From assembly GCF_034263275.1 (NCBI RefSeq), contig NZ_CP139559.1, forward strand, positions 6,882,001-6,946,000: a stretch of DNA of 64,000 nt. The letters are read 5' to 3'. The notes under the pieces were generated by a model. The model was not told the origin of the DNA and searched no databases. It saw only the letters and a program-made list of their open reading frames with translations. Made by a program: the position numbers and the translations under genes. Numbering within the stretch: position 1 is the first letter of the stretch; each line of letters begins with the position of its first letter. Positions 1 to 9,379 of this stretch are shown in pieces. Origin of the DNA: Mucilaginibacter sp. cycad4. Lineage in GTDB: Bacteria > Bacteroidota > Bacteroidia > Sphingobacteriales > Sphingobacteriaceae.

Positions 1-2657
1 CCGTGAATGATTACCTGGCCCGCAGGGATAGTGAGTGGATGGGGCCGCTGTATGAGTTCCATGGTTTATCAGTTGATTGTATCGATAAGCATGAGCCAAA
101 CTCTGAGCAGCGCCGTGCCGCTTACCTTGCTGATATTACTTTTGGTACCAATAACGAATTTGGTTTTGATTACCTGCGTGACAATATGACACGCAGCCCG
201 GAAGAGCTGGTACAACGCAAATTGCATTATGCCATGGTGGATGAGGTTGACTCCGTTTTAATTGACGATGCCCGTACACCTTTAATTATATCAGGCCCTA
301 TCCCACGTGGTGATGAGCATGAGTTTTATGAGTTGAAACCACGCATTGAGCGTTTGGTTAACGCGCAAAAAAACTATGTTAACGGCGTATTGAACGAAGC
401 TAAAAAAGCGATTAACGATGGTAATACTGATGTTGACGGCGGTGGTTTAGCTTTATTACGTGCTTTCCGTGGTTTGCCAAAAAGCAAGGCATTAATCAAA
501 TTTTTGAGTGAAGGCGGTAACCGTACCATATTGCAAAAGGTAGAGAACCACTACATGCAGGACCAGGGCAAGGAAATGCCAAAGGTTGACTCTGAGCTAT
601 TCTTCGTTATTGACGAAAAGAACAACCAGGTTGAGCTTTCTGAAAAAGGTATCGAACTGATTACCGCTTCAGGCGAGGACCCTCACTTCTTTGTAATGCC
701 TGATGTAGGTACTGAAATTGCCGAGATCGAAAAATCAGCATTAAGTACCGAAGAAAAGATTGCCCGCAAGGATGAGCTGATGCGTGATTTCTCCATTAAA
801 TCTGAGCGGATCCACTCGGTTAACCAATTGTTGAAAGCTTATACGCTGTTTGAAAAAGATACCGAATACATTCTTGACGAAGGCAAGGTGAAAATAGTTG
901 ATGAGCAAACCGGTCGTGTATTGGATGGCCGCCGTTACTCTGATGGTTTACACCAGGCTATTGAGGCTAAAGAGAATGTAAAGGTTGAGGATGCTACCCA
1001 AACCTTTGCTACTATCACCCTGCAAAACTACTTCAGGATGTACCACAAGCTTTGCGGCATGACCGGTACAGCTGTTACTGAAGCGGGCGAGTTTTGGGAG
1101 ATCTATAAACTGGATGTAGTTGAAATACCAACCAACTCCGCCATCACCCGCGAAGACAGGCAGGATTTGGTTTACCGTACCGTACGTGAAAAATACAATG
1201 CTGTTGCCGAAGAGATCGTTAAGCTAACACAAGCCGGCCGCCCGGTACTGGTAGGTACAACATCTGTTGAAATTTCTGAATTATTGAGCCGTATGCTTAA
1301 GCTGCGCGGTATCAAACATAACGTACTGAACGCCAAAATGCACCAGAAAGAGGCCGATATTGTGGCCGAAGCCGGTAAAGCAGGCACGGTGACCATTGCT
1401 ACCAACATGGCTGGTCGTGGTACGGATATTAAATTGGGCCCAGGCGTTAAAGACGCGGGCGGTTTAGCCATTGTAGGTACCGAGCGCCATGAGTCGCGCC
1501 GTGTTGACAGGCAGTTGCGCGGTCGTTCAGGTCGCCAGGGTGACCCGGGTTCTTCACAGTTCTTTGTATCGTTAGAGGATAACCTGATGCGTTTATTCGG
1601 ATCAGAGCGAATTTCCAGCCTGATGGTACGTATGGGTATTGAAGAAGGCGAGGTGATCCAGCACTCCATGATCTCTAAATCAATTGAGCGTGCACAGAAA
1701 AAAGTGGAAGAAAACAACTTCGGGATTCGTAAACGCTTACTGGAATATGACGACGTGATGAACTCACAGCGTACGGTGATCTACACTAAACGTAAAAACG
1801 CCCTGTTTGGCGAACGTTTGGATGTTGACCTGAGCAACACCATTTTTGATGTAGTTGAGGACATTGTTACCGAATATAAAGAAAGTGCCAACTACGAAGG
1901 CTTTAAGCTTGAAGTGATCCGTTTATTCTCGGTTGATATGGAGATTGATGCTGATACATTCACTGCTAAATCAATCCCGGCACTTACTGATGAAGTGTTC
2001 CAAACCGTAATGGATTTCTATAAACGTAAACAGGAAGCTGTTGCACAACAGGCTTACCCGGTTATTAAAGACGTTTATGAAACCCGCGGTCAATACGTGG
2101 AAAATATTGTTGTTCCTTTCAGTGATGGTATTCACGGCATCCAGGTAGCTGTTCCGCTTAAAAAAGCGGTTGATAACCATGGTCACGAGGTGTTTAAATC
2201 TTTCGAGAAAAACGTTACCCTGTACCTGATCGATGATGCATGGAAAGAGCACCTGCGCGAAATGGACGAGTTAAAACAATCGGTACAAAACGCGGTTTAC
2301 GAACAAAAGGACCCATTATTGGTTTACAAGTTTGAAGCGTTTGAGCTTTTCCGTGGCATGTTAGCCAATGTGAACAAGGAAATTGTAAGCTTCCTGTTCC
2401 GCGGGGGCATCCCGGTTCAGCAACAGGCCGAAGAGGTAAGGGAAGCAAAGCCCGAACCAAAGCTCGACCTGCGCAAAATGAAAACCACCAAGGCCGAAGT
2501 AGTAAGCGAGAGCAACGGTGTGCCTATGGATGATTTTCCCCAGGAGCCGCAAAAAATCACCCCGGTAAGGGTTGAAAACAAAATTGGCCGTAATGACCCC
2601 TGCCCTTGCGGTAGCGGTAAAAAATACAAAAACTGCCACGGCGTAGGGCAGAATTAA
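1..2657 (+). CDS. secA: Preprotein translocase ATPase SecA (5' end outside window)
   Basis: SecA drives Sec-dependent export by coupling ATP hydrolysis to movement of unfolded preproteins through SecYEG. The reading frame is open from the left edge; the first visible codon, GTG at 3, is internal (family sequence VNDYLARRD), so the N-terminus with Walker A is missing. About 884 residues are seen. The DEVD Walker B motif is at visible residues 80-83, followed by DDARTPLIISGP. A lineage-type insertion of roughly 70 residues (visible 115-190) lies in the preprotein-binding region. The TNMAGRGTDI motif and the RQLRGRSGRQGDPG motif of NBD2 are present. The C-terminus has a SEC-C zinc motif with ligands C867, C869, C878 and H879. 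It is followed by an intergenic palindrome rather than a co-directional operon partner. Confidence 0.98.
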   Translation, partial: VNDYLARRDSEWMGPLYEFHGLSVDCIDKHEPNSEQRRAAYLADITFGTNNEFGFDYLRDNMTRSPEELVQRKLHYAMVDEVDSVLIDDARTPLIISGPIPRGDEHEFYELKPRIERLVNAQKNYVNGVLNEAKKAINDGNTDVDGGGLALLRAFRGLPKSKALIKFLSEGGNRTILQKVENHYMQDQGKEMPKVDSELFFVIDEKNNQVELSEKGIELITASGEDPHFFVMPDVGTEIAEIEKSALSTEEKIARKDELMRDFSIKSERIHSVNQLLKAYTLFEKDTEYILDEGKVKIVDEQTGRVLDGRRYSDGLHQAIEAKENVKVEDATQTFATITLQNYFRMYHKLCGMTGTAVTEAGEFWEIYKLDVVEIPTNSAITREDRQDLVYRTVREKYNAVAEEIVKLTQAGRPVLVGTTSVEISELLSRMLKLRGIKHNVLNAKMHQKEADIVAEAGKAGTVTIATNMAGRGTDIKLGPGVKDAGGLAIVGTERHESRRVDRQLRGRSGRQGDPGSSQFFVSLEDNLMRLFGSERISSLMVRMGIEEGEVIQHSMISKSIERAQKKVEENNFGIRKRLLEYDDVMNSQRTVIYTKRKNALFGERLDVDLSNTIFDVVEDIVTEYKESANYEGFKLEVIRLFSVDMEIDADTFTAKSIPALTDEVFQTVMDFYKRKQEAVAQQAYPVIKDVYETRGQYVENIVVPFSDGIHGIQVAVPLKKAVDNHGHEVFKSFEKNVTLYLIDDAWKEHLREMDELKQSVQNAVYEQKDPLLVYKFEAFELFRGMLANVNKEIVSFLFRGGIPVQQQAEEVREAKPEPKLDLRKMKTTKAEVVSESNGVPMDDFPQEPQKITPVRVENKIGRNDPCPCGSGKKYKNCHGVGQN

Positions 2658-2672
2658 GACTATCCTTGAAAA

Positions 2673-2765
2673 CGTCATCCTGAACTTGTTTCAGGATCTC
2701 ATAGAACAGGTCGCAGCCATGTAGTCGACCATGCTTGTGAGGTGCCGAAACAAGTTCGGCATGAC
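2673..2765. repeat. Intergenic palindromic repeat, family A copy 1
   Basis: Two short palindromic arms bracket the unit: GTCATCCTGAACTTGTTTCA at the left and TGCCGAAACAAGTTCGGCAT at the right. The unit is about 93 bp. The reverse complement of this copy aligns well with 4450-4542, and a diverged copy lies at 54428-54522. It sits between secA and the SPOR gene and is non-coding. Confidence 0.85.
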
Positions 2766-2787
2766 AATATTTTATTAGATAAAAAGA

Positions 2788-3252
2788 ATGAAAAAAGCAG
2801 TATTTGATCAATCAGCTAAACCGGCCATTATCAGATTCTGCTTTTTTGTTTTATTACTAATAGCATCAACCCAAACCTTTGCCCAAACCCGTGGCAAGGT
2901 TGAAGTAATAAAAGACCCACTGGTTGACAGCCTGATAGCCAAAAGGTTTACGCTGAACAGCATAGCGGGTACCGATGCAGCCGGTTATTCATCCTATGGG
3001 TACCGGGTGCAGTTCTTCAGCGGCTCAAACCGTAAGGATGCCTACAACGCACAAAACCGCTTGCAGCAGCAATATCCCGAACTGCGTACCTACATCAGTT
3101 ACCGCGAGCCCAACTTTAAAGTAAAAGCAGGTGATTTCCGCACCCGCCTCGAAGCCGAAAAACTGGTACAGGAGCTGCGCTCATCGTTTTCGAGCATATT
3201 CATCATTTCCGAAAAAATAAACCTCCCTAAAACGGATCCTAATAATGATTAA
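2788..3252 (+). CDS. Secreted SPOR-domain protein
   Basis: This is a 154-residue protein with an N-terminal hydrophobic segment (about residues 16-32, ending TFAQ) that reads as a signal peptide. The C-terminal part, from about residue 70 (GYRVQFFSGSNRKDAYNAQ) to 145, has the beta-alpha-beta pattern of the SPOR fold, which in other bacteria binds denuded septal peptidoglycan. SPOR proteins usually act at the envelope or in division. Its stop codon lies inside the start of the next gene (8-bp overlap), so the two are probably translated together. Its specific role is not evident from sequence. Confidence 0.8.
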   Translation: MKKAVFDQSAKPAIIRFCFFVLLLIASTQTFAQTRGKVEVIKDPLVDSLIAKRFTLNSIAGTDAAGYSSYGYRVQFFSGSNRKDAYNAQNRLQQQYPELRTYISYREPNFKVKAGDFRTRLEAEKLVQELRSSFSSIFIISEKINLPKTDPNND

Positions 3253-4435
3253 AGAGCAAATACAGGAATTATCCGCAAAAATATTCAATGAGGTAGTGGC
3301 TAACCGCCGTCACCTGCATGCCAACCCCGAGCTTTCATTTCATGAATTGCAAACCTCGGTTTTTGTAGCCAACAAGCTTGAAGAGCTTGGTTTGGAATAC
3401 CACAAAATGGCTGATACCGGATTGGTAGCCCTCATCAAAGGCGAAAAGCCATCTGATGCGGGCAATGTTGTTGCCCTGCGTGCCGATATGGATGCCCTGC
3501 CGATACTGGAAGCCAATGATGTTCCGTATAAATCGCAAAACCCGGGGGTAATGCATGCCTGCGGTCATGATGCGCACACTTCATCGTTGTTAGGCACAGC
3601 TAAAATATTAACCGAATTGAAAAGCCAGTTTGCGGGTACGGTTAAACTGATCTTTCAGCCCGCCGAAGAAAAACTGCCCGGCGGCGCAAGTCTCATGATT
3701 AAGGAAGGCGTTTTGGAAAATCCAAAACCGGCCGCCGTATTAGGGCAGCATGTGATGCCTTTGATAGATGCGGGGAAGGTAGGCTTCCGTGCGGGTAAAT
3801 ACATGGCCTCAACTGATGAGCTGTATGTTACCGTTAAAGGTAAAGGCGGTCACGGCGCACAGCCGCAACAAAATATCGATCCGGTAATCATTACTGCTCA
3901 TATATTAACTGCCCTGCAGCAGGTAATTAGCCGCTTCGCCGATCCAAAAAGCCCGTCAGTATTATCATTTGGTAAAGTAATTGCCAACGGTGCAACTAAC
4001 GTTATCCCTAATGAGGTTTACCTGGAGGGTACTTTCCGTACCATGGATGAGAAATGGCGTGAGGAAGCCCATAAACGTATGAAAAAAATGGCCGAAGGCA
4101 TTGCCGAAAGCATGGGCGGAAGCTGCGATTTCAATATCATGCGTGGTTATCCGTTCCTCATTAATGAAGAAAAATTGACCCACGCCACCCGGGCTCATGC
4201 TGAAGATTATTTAGGTAAAGAAAACGTGCTCGACCTTGACATCTGGATGGCTGCCGAAGATTTTGCTTATTACTCACAGGCTGCCAGCAGTTGTTTCTAT
4301 CGCCTCGGTACCCGTAATGAGGCCCGCGGTATCACTTCATCTGTACATACACCAACTTTTGATGTGGAAGAAGATGCATTTAAAGTAAGCACAGGGTTGA
4401 TGGCTTATTTAGCGGTTAAGCAGTTAGGGAATTAA
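3245..4435 (+). CDS. M20-family amidohydrolase (N-acyl-amino acid hydrolase type)
   Basis: This 396-residue enzyme is a peptidase M20D / amidohydrolase, the group that hydrolyses N-acyl amino acids, hippurate or indole-acetyl amino acids. Two-metal ligands are visible: the MHACGHDAH motif (C106, H108), the adjacent E141-E142 pair, H169 in LGQHVMP, and a C-terminal histidine in VHTPTF. The dimerisation (lid) domain lies at about residues 185-295. No signal peptide is seen, so the enzyme should be cytoplasmic. Its ATG overlaps the end of the SPOR gene. The substrate cannot be told from sequence. Confidence 0.93.
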   Translation: MIKEQIQELSAKIFNEVVANRRHLHANPELSFHELQTSVFVANKLEELGLEYHKMADTGLVALIKGEKPSDAGNVVALRADMDALPILEANDVPYKSQNPGVMHACGHDAHTSSLLGTAKILTELKSQFAGTVKLIFQPAEEKLPGGASLMIKEGVLENPKPAAVLGQHVMPLIDAGKVGFRAGKYMASTDELYVTVKGKGGHGAQPQQNIDPVIITAHILTALQQVISRFADPKSPSVLSFGKVIANGATNVIPNEVYLEGTFRTMDEKWREEAHKRMKKMAEGIAESMGGSCDFNIMRGYPFLINEEKLTHATRAHAEDYLGKENVLDLDIWMAAEDFAYYSQAASSCFYRLGTRNEARGITSSVHTPTFDVEEDAFKVSTGLMAYLAVKQLGN

Positions 4436-4449
4436 AATTACTAAAAAAA

Positions 4450-4542
4450 CGTCATGCCGAACTTGTTTCGGCACCTCAAAAGCATGGTCGTCAGCATGAT
4501 GGCGACCATGCTTGTGGAATCCTGAAACAAGTTCAGGATGAC
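4450..4542. repeat. Intergenic palindromic repeat, family A copy 2
   Basis: Starts GTCATGCCGAACTTGTTTCG and ends CCTGAAACAAGTTCAGGATG. It is the same family as 2673-2765 but in the opposite orientation, so the two copies flank the SPOR-amidohydrolase pair as an inverted pair. Confidence 0.85.
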
Positions 4543-4554
4543 TTACTCAATTTA

Positions 4555-5481
4555 ATGAAAAAACTACTCCTGATCCTTATCCTTGCTTCAACAGGCCTGC
4601 TTGCAAAAGCCCAGCAGATCAATCGCTTTAATCCGGATACCATTCGTACTATCGTTATCGATTCGCTGGTTGATATCCGCTCGCATAAACTCAATGCGCA
4701 GGATTTTATTGATGCTGTACTGGCCGATACCGGCTTTTACAAAGCCTTCCAAAATATGAAAAGCTTCGGCTTTACTGCCGAAAACCGCATTTTTACTTAC
4801 GACAATAAGAATAAAGTAAATGGGCGCATCTACCGCAAGATACTGCACAGCAATGCAGCCGGTAAGCATAAAATAGAATACGTAGCCAAAAAGGACAGTG
4901 GAGATGTTTACAAAAAGAACGGCAAGTACCAGCTGTACACCGTTGAGATGTTCGACTTTATTTTCATGAACGCCTATAACTCTGATTTCACCAAAGGCGA
5001 TGCCCTGCCGGGTTCGGGAGGTAAAAATGAATCGTACAAAAGCAAACTCAAAACGCTGATCTTTACGCCGGGGCGCAAAGTAAGTGGAATCCCTTTCATC
5101 AGCAGTAAAACAGAGATCTTTTCGGCCGACATGCGCCAGTATTATTATTACGAATTTGCCCGTGGCAAATACCTCGATACTATTCCTGTTTATCGTTTTA
5201 AGGTAAGGTGCAAGCCCAGCACATCCGACAGTGACACCATGATCAAGGAAATGACCACCATTTTTGATGAGCGCACTTTCCAGATCCTGGGCCGGTATAT
5301 CGATATGAAGTTCAGCAATATGTTCTTTGATTTTAATGTGCAGATGAACATCGAACTTAACAATTTTGACGGTGAACCACTACCCACCAAAATCACCTAC
5401 CAGGGCAACTGGAATATTCCTTTTCATAAAGAAGAGCGTGCGAGTTTTTTAATTGTACATAAGGATTATAAGAAGGAGTAG
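4555..5481 (+). CDS. Secreted protein of unknown function
   Basis: This 308-residue protein starts with a clear signal peptide (MKKLLLILILASTGLLAKAQ, cleavage near residue 20). The mature part is rich in beta-type segments and aromatic residues, with no catalytic motif I recognise. The later part (about 170-300, with repeated lysines and FDERTFQILGRYIDM) resembles the outer-membrane-associated beta-rich proteins common in Bacteroidota. It is preceded by a palindromic repeat and followed by a 238-bp gap, so it is probably a single-gene unit. Reading-frame quality and the signal peptide support a real gene. Function unknown. Confidence 0.75.
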   Translation: MKKLLLILILASTGLLAKAQQINRFNPDTIRTIVIDSLVDIRSHKLNAQDFIDAVLADTGFYKAFQNMKSFGFTAENRIFTYDNKNKVNGRIYRKILHSNAAGKHKIEYVAKKDSGDVYKKNGKYQLYTVEMFDFIFMNAYNSDFTKGDALPGSGGKNESYKSKLKTLIFTPGRKVSGIPFISSKTEIFSADMRQYYYYEFARGKYLDTIPVYRFKVRCKPSTSDSDTMIKEMTTIFDERTFQILGRYIDMKFSNMFFDFNVQMNIELNNFDGEPLPTKITYQGNWNIPFHKEERASFLIVHKDYKKE

Positions 5482-5483
5482 GT

Positions 5484-5508
5484 GCCCCCTAACCCCCTAA
5501 AGGGGGAA
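5484..5508. repeat. 25-bp C5/G5 intergenic repeat, copy 1
   Basis: A 25-bp unit, GCCCCCTAACCCCCTAAAGG followed by GGGAA, that recurs exactly at 16061-16085 and, diverged, inside the coding sequence at 30003-30029. Just after it, at about 5527-5553, is a CAGCCGCGGG / CCCGTGGCTG inverted repeat related to the one at 16141-16258. Confidence 0.85.
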
Positions 5509-5718
5509 TGGTAAAAAAGCATATACAGCCGCGGGGGTTTAACCCGTGGCTGTAGCATAACTGGAACATTGCTTTCCACAAAGGAGGAGCGGACGGGCAT
5601 TTGAGTAAGTGCTTGTTTTGCAGCATGAAATATATTCTTGATTTAACCGGTTTTATGCGCCGGCGTAGCCAAAAAAATATATTTTTGGTAGCTCGATGTT
5701 TATATTTTCCGCCGGTTA

Positions 5719-7686
5719 ATGCATTTGAATTCCGTTAAATTATTTCTGTCAGTTTTACTTGCTATAACTTATATGCAAGTTAAAAGGCAGACAGCCGTTT
5801 GTAACGGAAGTTATGGTGATCCGGTAGTGAAACTTGATTTTGGATCTGGGGTTAATACTATTGGAGGCCCATTATCGCCAGGCATTACAAGCATGACATA
5901 CGTACCCGATTGTGCCAATGACGGTCAATATTCTATTGTAAGCAGTCAAACCGGATGTCATGATACATGGCATACGGTAAATCATGATCATACAGGCAAT
6001 GCAGGAGGCTACATGATGCTCGTGAACGCATCATATGCGCCGAGCGTTTTTTTTACGGAAACAAAAGATCTTAATCTTTGCGAAAACACGACTTATGAGT
6101 TCTCGGCATATGTGCTTAACCTGATGAAGCTCTCATCAAGCGATGCAAACACTGTGCAGCCCGATTTACTGTTTACCATAAAAAAGCCGGATGGAACAGT
6201 GTTAGCCCAGTATGATACAAATACCATACAGCCTACCGCAAACCCCGAATGGATTAAATATAGTGTGCCATTTTCAACAGGTGCCGGTGTTACTCAAATT
6301 GTGCTGGAAATAAGAAATAATGGCCCGGGTGGCTACGGAAACGACTTGCTGCTTGATGATATTGAATTCCGGGCTTGCGGTCCTACTATTAAGGTGGGGT
6401 TTACCACAGTTGACGACACGCAACCTAAAAATATTTGTAAAGGGCAGGTTCAAAATTATACCCTAATTGCCGATCTGAACAATGGCTACATTAATCCTAA
6501 AGAGCAATGGCAAAGCAGTACCGACGGTGGTGTTAACTGGGTAAATATACCCGGAGCAACAAATCTCAGTTATTCATTTCAATTTGATGTAAATAAACCG
6601 GCAGGCACTTATCTGTATAGAATGGCTGCTGCCGAGGGGGATAATATTAATTCGCCAACTTGCCGTGTTTATTCGGATGTGCGCACTGTAACGGTTAGTG
6701 CTTACCTTGACAAACCATCCATTACCGCTCCGCCGGTATGCGAAGGGGACGCGCTTATACTTACCGCAAATGCACCTGGTGCAATAAGTCATGAATGGAG
6801 CGGTCCTGGTGTTACGGCTGCTAATAAAGCTCAAAACCCTTTGGTTATTGATAATGCTACTATTGCAGCAGTAGGTGACTATCAGGTTACTATAGTTTCG
6901 GCTGGTGGATGTCCAACCCTATCGGATAAAGTGAAGGCAACTGTCAATTTAAAACCTGTGATACCGCTTATCACCCCCGCTCCAATTTGTAAGGGCAGCG
7001 CCACCATTCTCAATGAAACTACCCCTAATGCCAAAAGCTATAGCTGGTTGCCGGTTACCGGGTTATCTGATCCAACCTCAGCAAGTCCTGCCGCCATGCC
7101 TGCCGAAACCACTATCTATACTGTAACTGTAACCAGCAATGAGGGGTGTACAGCAACCCAAACGGTAACCGTAACGGTTATGCCTATACCCGAGGCAAGT
7201 ATAAGTCCGCAAAAAAAGATCTTTGAGGGGCAGTCAGTAGTACTGGATGCCGAGGCAAAATATGCCGGCAGTTATTTATGGAGCCCGGCAAACGGACTTG
7301 ATGATCCAACCAAACTAAACCCTGTTGCCAGTCCTACCGATGATATTACTTATACCCTAAAAGCTTCATCAGGTATTGGCTGTGGATCTGTTAATGTTTC
7401 TGTTTTTGTGCGGGTTTATAAAAAAATTGTCATCCCAACCACGTTTTCGCCTAATGGAGATGGCTTAAATGATTACTGGGATATCGAAGCTTTATCAACC
7501 TATCCGCAAAGTACGATGAATGTTTTTAACCGCAGCGGGCAAAAAGTATATACCTCTACAGGTTACGATAAACCCTGGAATGGAGCCTATAAAGGCTATA
7601 TTTTACCTTCGGGTACTTATTACTATGTGATCGATCTTAAAAACAATGCACCATTATTATCGGGTTGGGTGCTTATTGTACATTGA
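5719..7686 (+). CDS. T9SS type B sorting-domain (gliding-associated) Ig/PKD-like adhesin
   Basis: This 655-residue secreted protein has an N-terminal hydrophobic segment (MHLNSVKLFLSVLLAITYM) acting as a signal peptide. Residues about 30-225 form a carbohydrate-binding-like beta-sandwich (LDFGSG, then LLLDDIEFRACGP). Three or four Ig/PKD-like repeats follow at about 230-560, each carrying a CEGD/CKGS motif and a YTVTVT-type strand. The C-terminus (about 570-655) is the type B sorting domain: PTTFSPNGDGLNDYWDIE, then MNVFNRSGQKVY and W-G, ending in the conserved G(S)GTYYYVID pattern. Such proteins cross the outer membrane through the type IX secretion system and are usually surface-attached. 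Its ligand is unknown. Confidence 0.88.
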   Translation: MHLNSVKLFLSVLLAITYMQVKRQTAVCNGSYGDPVVKLDFGSGVNTIGGPLSPGITSMTYVPDCANDGQYSIVSSQTGCHDTWHTVNHDHTGNAGGYMMLVNASYAPSVFFTETKDLNLCENTTYEFSAYVLNLMKLSSSDANTVQPDLLFTIKKPDGTVLAQYDTNTIQPTANPEWIKYSVPFSTGAGVTQIVLEIRNNGPGGYGNDLLLDDIEFRACGPTIKVGFTTVDDTQPKNICKGQVQNYTLIADLNNGYINPKEQWQSSTDGGVNWVNIPGATNLSYSFQFDVNKPAGTYLYRMAAAEGDNINSPTCRVYSDVRTVTVSAYLDKPSITAPPVCEGDALILTANAPGAISHEWSGPGVTAANKAQNPLVIDNATIAAVGDYQVTIVSAGGCPTLSDKVKATVNLKPVIPLITPAPICKGSATILNETTPNAKSYSWLPVTGLSDPTSASPAAMPAETTIYTVTVTSNEGCTATQTVTVTVMPIPEASISPQKKIFEGQSVVLDAEAKYAGSYLWSPANGLDDPTKLNPVASPTDDITYTLKASSGIGCGSVNVSVFVRVYKKIVIPTTFSPNGDGLNDYWDIEALSTYPQSTMNVFNRSGQKVYTSTGYDKPWNGAYKGYILPSGTYYYVIDLKNNAPLLSGWVLIVH

Positions 7687-7750
7687 TTTCATTATTCTGG
7701 TATGATAAGCCATCAATCAGTGAATCAATCCAATCGGTGAAATCAAAGAA

Positions 7751-8272
7751 TCAAAACTTGATGATCTTTTCTATCTGCTCGTTTACAAACTTTATGGTAT
7801 CGGGTTTAAAAAGGTTGCCTTCTTCGTCAAACTCTTTGTGTATCGCGGCTATATGTAATTTGAGCGCCATAATGTTGAGGTGCAGGTAATGGCAAACGCC
7901 GGTAAAATGATCAACCCCACGAATGTTACCGTATTTGCCCGATGATAAGCCCACCAAAGCCGCTTTTTTATCATAAAAACTTTCGGGAAAGCTGCAGGCA
8001 TCAATGAAAACCTTGAGCACGCCCGGAAAGCTGCCGTTATATTCGGGGATAAGGAATATGAATTTATCTGTATTGGTAATTATTTGCTGGATAGGCTCAA
8101 ACTCTGCACTGCGTTTGTTGTAGAGATCGGTTTCAATAACGTTTGGCGGCAGTTGGGCAAGTGATAAAATGCCTGCGTCCACACCTTTGTCGTGAAGTTT
8201 TTGCCGGTAAACATTGGCAAGTTTGAGCGTTGAACTTCCTGGCCTGTTGGTTGATGATATTATGGTTATCAT
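7751..8272 (-). CDS. NADPH-dependent FMN reductase family protein
   Basis: A 173-residue flavodoxin-like oxidoreductase. The N-terminal SSTNRPGSSTLKLA loop binds the FMN phosphate, and PEYNGSFPGVLKVFIDA is the family signature. Enzymes of this family reduce FMN, quinones or azo dyes with NAD(P)H. No signal peptide is present, so it is cytoplasmic. It is convergent with the T9SS protein gene (64-bp gap) and divergent from parA. The physiological substrate is not predictable. Confidence 0.88.
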   Translation of the reverse strand: MITIISSTNRPGSSTLKLANVYRQKLHDKGVDAGILSLAQLPPNVIETDLYNKRSAEFEPIQQIITNTDKFIFLIPEYNGSFPGVLKVFIDACSFPESFYDKKAALVGLSSGKYGNIRGVDHFTGVCHYLHLNIMALKLHIAAIHKEFDEEGNLFKPDTIKFVNEQIEKIIKF

Positions 8273-8572
8273 TTATTATTGGTAAATTGCTAAACGATCT
8301 GATGAGTATTATCGCTGTTGATTAACTTAGTAATATTTTGTGAATGAATGCTTTAATGATAAATATGATTAAGCAATAATATTCATTAATTGCTAAGCCG
8401 ATAGTTCACTAATTGATCAATTTTGTTTGTAAATAGGCAAAAGCTGTGGAATTCTGCATTATTTAATTCCGTATCTTTATCACCGGATAAAAACTTTTAC
8501 GAAAGTAGAAATTTCTGTTTCTATTTAACGTTGTTATAAATCATAGAACTATAAATTTTTTTAAACTATAGA
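8273..8572. other. AT-rich divergent intergenic region upstream of parA
   Basis: This 300-bp non-coding stretch separates the divergent FMN reductase and parA genes and should hold promoters for both. No canonical parS palindrome (TGTTTCACGTGAAACA) is visible here, and no repeat of the families found elsewhere. A TATCTTTA sequence near 8471 resembles the Bacteroidota -7 box TAnnTTTG, but it is not exact. Confidence 0.5.
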
Positions 8573-9376
8573 ATGAGTAAAATTATTGCTTTAGCCAACC
8601 AGAAAGGCGGCGTAGGGAAAACTACATCATCTATAAATCTGGCTGCAAGTTTAGCTGTATTAGATTATAAAACCTTGTTGGTTGACGCCGACCCGCAGGC
8701 AAATTCAACCTCGGGCATTGGTTTCGATCCCCGCAATATAAAAAATAGTATCTATGAATGTATCATCAATGAGGTTGACCCTCATGAGGCCATTCAGAAA
8801 ACCGAAACTCCCAATCTTGACTTATTACCTGCGCACATTGACCTGGTAGGTGCCGAAATTGAAATGATCAATTTAAGCGGCCGCGAGTTTAAGATGAAAC
8901 AGGTATTTGACAAGGTGCGTGACGAATATGATTTTATTATTATCGATTGTTCGCCTTCATTGGGTTTGATCACCATCAATGCTTTAACTGCGGCTGATTC
9001 GGTAATTGTACCGGTTCAGTGCGAGTATTTTGCGTTGGAGGGTTTGGGTAAATTGTTAAATACCATCAAAATTGTTCAATCGCGCCTTAACCCTCAGCTG
9101 GAAATTGAAGGGATCCTGTTAACCATGTATGATGTGCGTTTACGCCTGAGCAACCAGGTGGTTGATGAGGTTAAAACACATTTTGAGGATATGGTTTTTG
9201 ACACCATTATACAGCGTAATACCCGTTTAAGCGAGGCGCCAAGCTTTGGCGTATCGGTAATTATGCATGATGCTACCTGTAAGGGTGCAATAAATTATTT
9301 AAACCTTGCCCGCGAAATTTTGGAAAAGAACGGACTGGTAAAGGGTGAATCGGCAACAGCTACAGCAACAGTATAG
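8573..9376 (+). CDS. parA: Chromosome-partitioning ATPase ParA (Soj)
   Basis: A 267-residue deviant Walker-type ATPase that works with ParB to segregate the replication origin. The deviant Walker A motif KGGVGKTT is at residues 10-17, with the signature lysine at 11. Walker A' (LLVDADPQANST) follows near 35-46, and Walker B (FIIIDCSPSLG) is near residue 122. The length matches chromosomal Soj proteins with no N-terminal HTH extension. parB starts 4 bp after the stop, so they form an operon. The C-terminal run of T/A residues (ESATATATV) is low complexity. Confidence 0.97.
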   Translation: MSKIIALANQKGGVGKTTSSINLAASLAVLDYKTLLVDADPQANSTSGIGFDPRNIKNSIYECIINEVDPHEAIQKTETPNLDLLPAHIDLVGAEIEMINLSGREFKMKQVFDKVRDEYDFIIIDCSPSLGLITINALTAADSVIVPVQCEYFALEGLGKLLNTIKIVQSRLNPQLEIEGILLTMYDVRLRLSNQVVDEVKTHFEDMVFDTIIQRNTRLSEAPSFGVSVIMHDATCKGAINYLNLAREILEKNGLVKGESATATATV

Positions 9377-9379
9377 TAA

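Noticed and set aside
1172..1717. A 181-codon minus-strand frame inside secA
   Set aside because: Antisense shadow of a highly conserved coding region with no features of its own.
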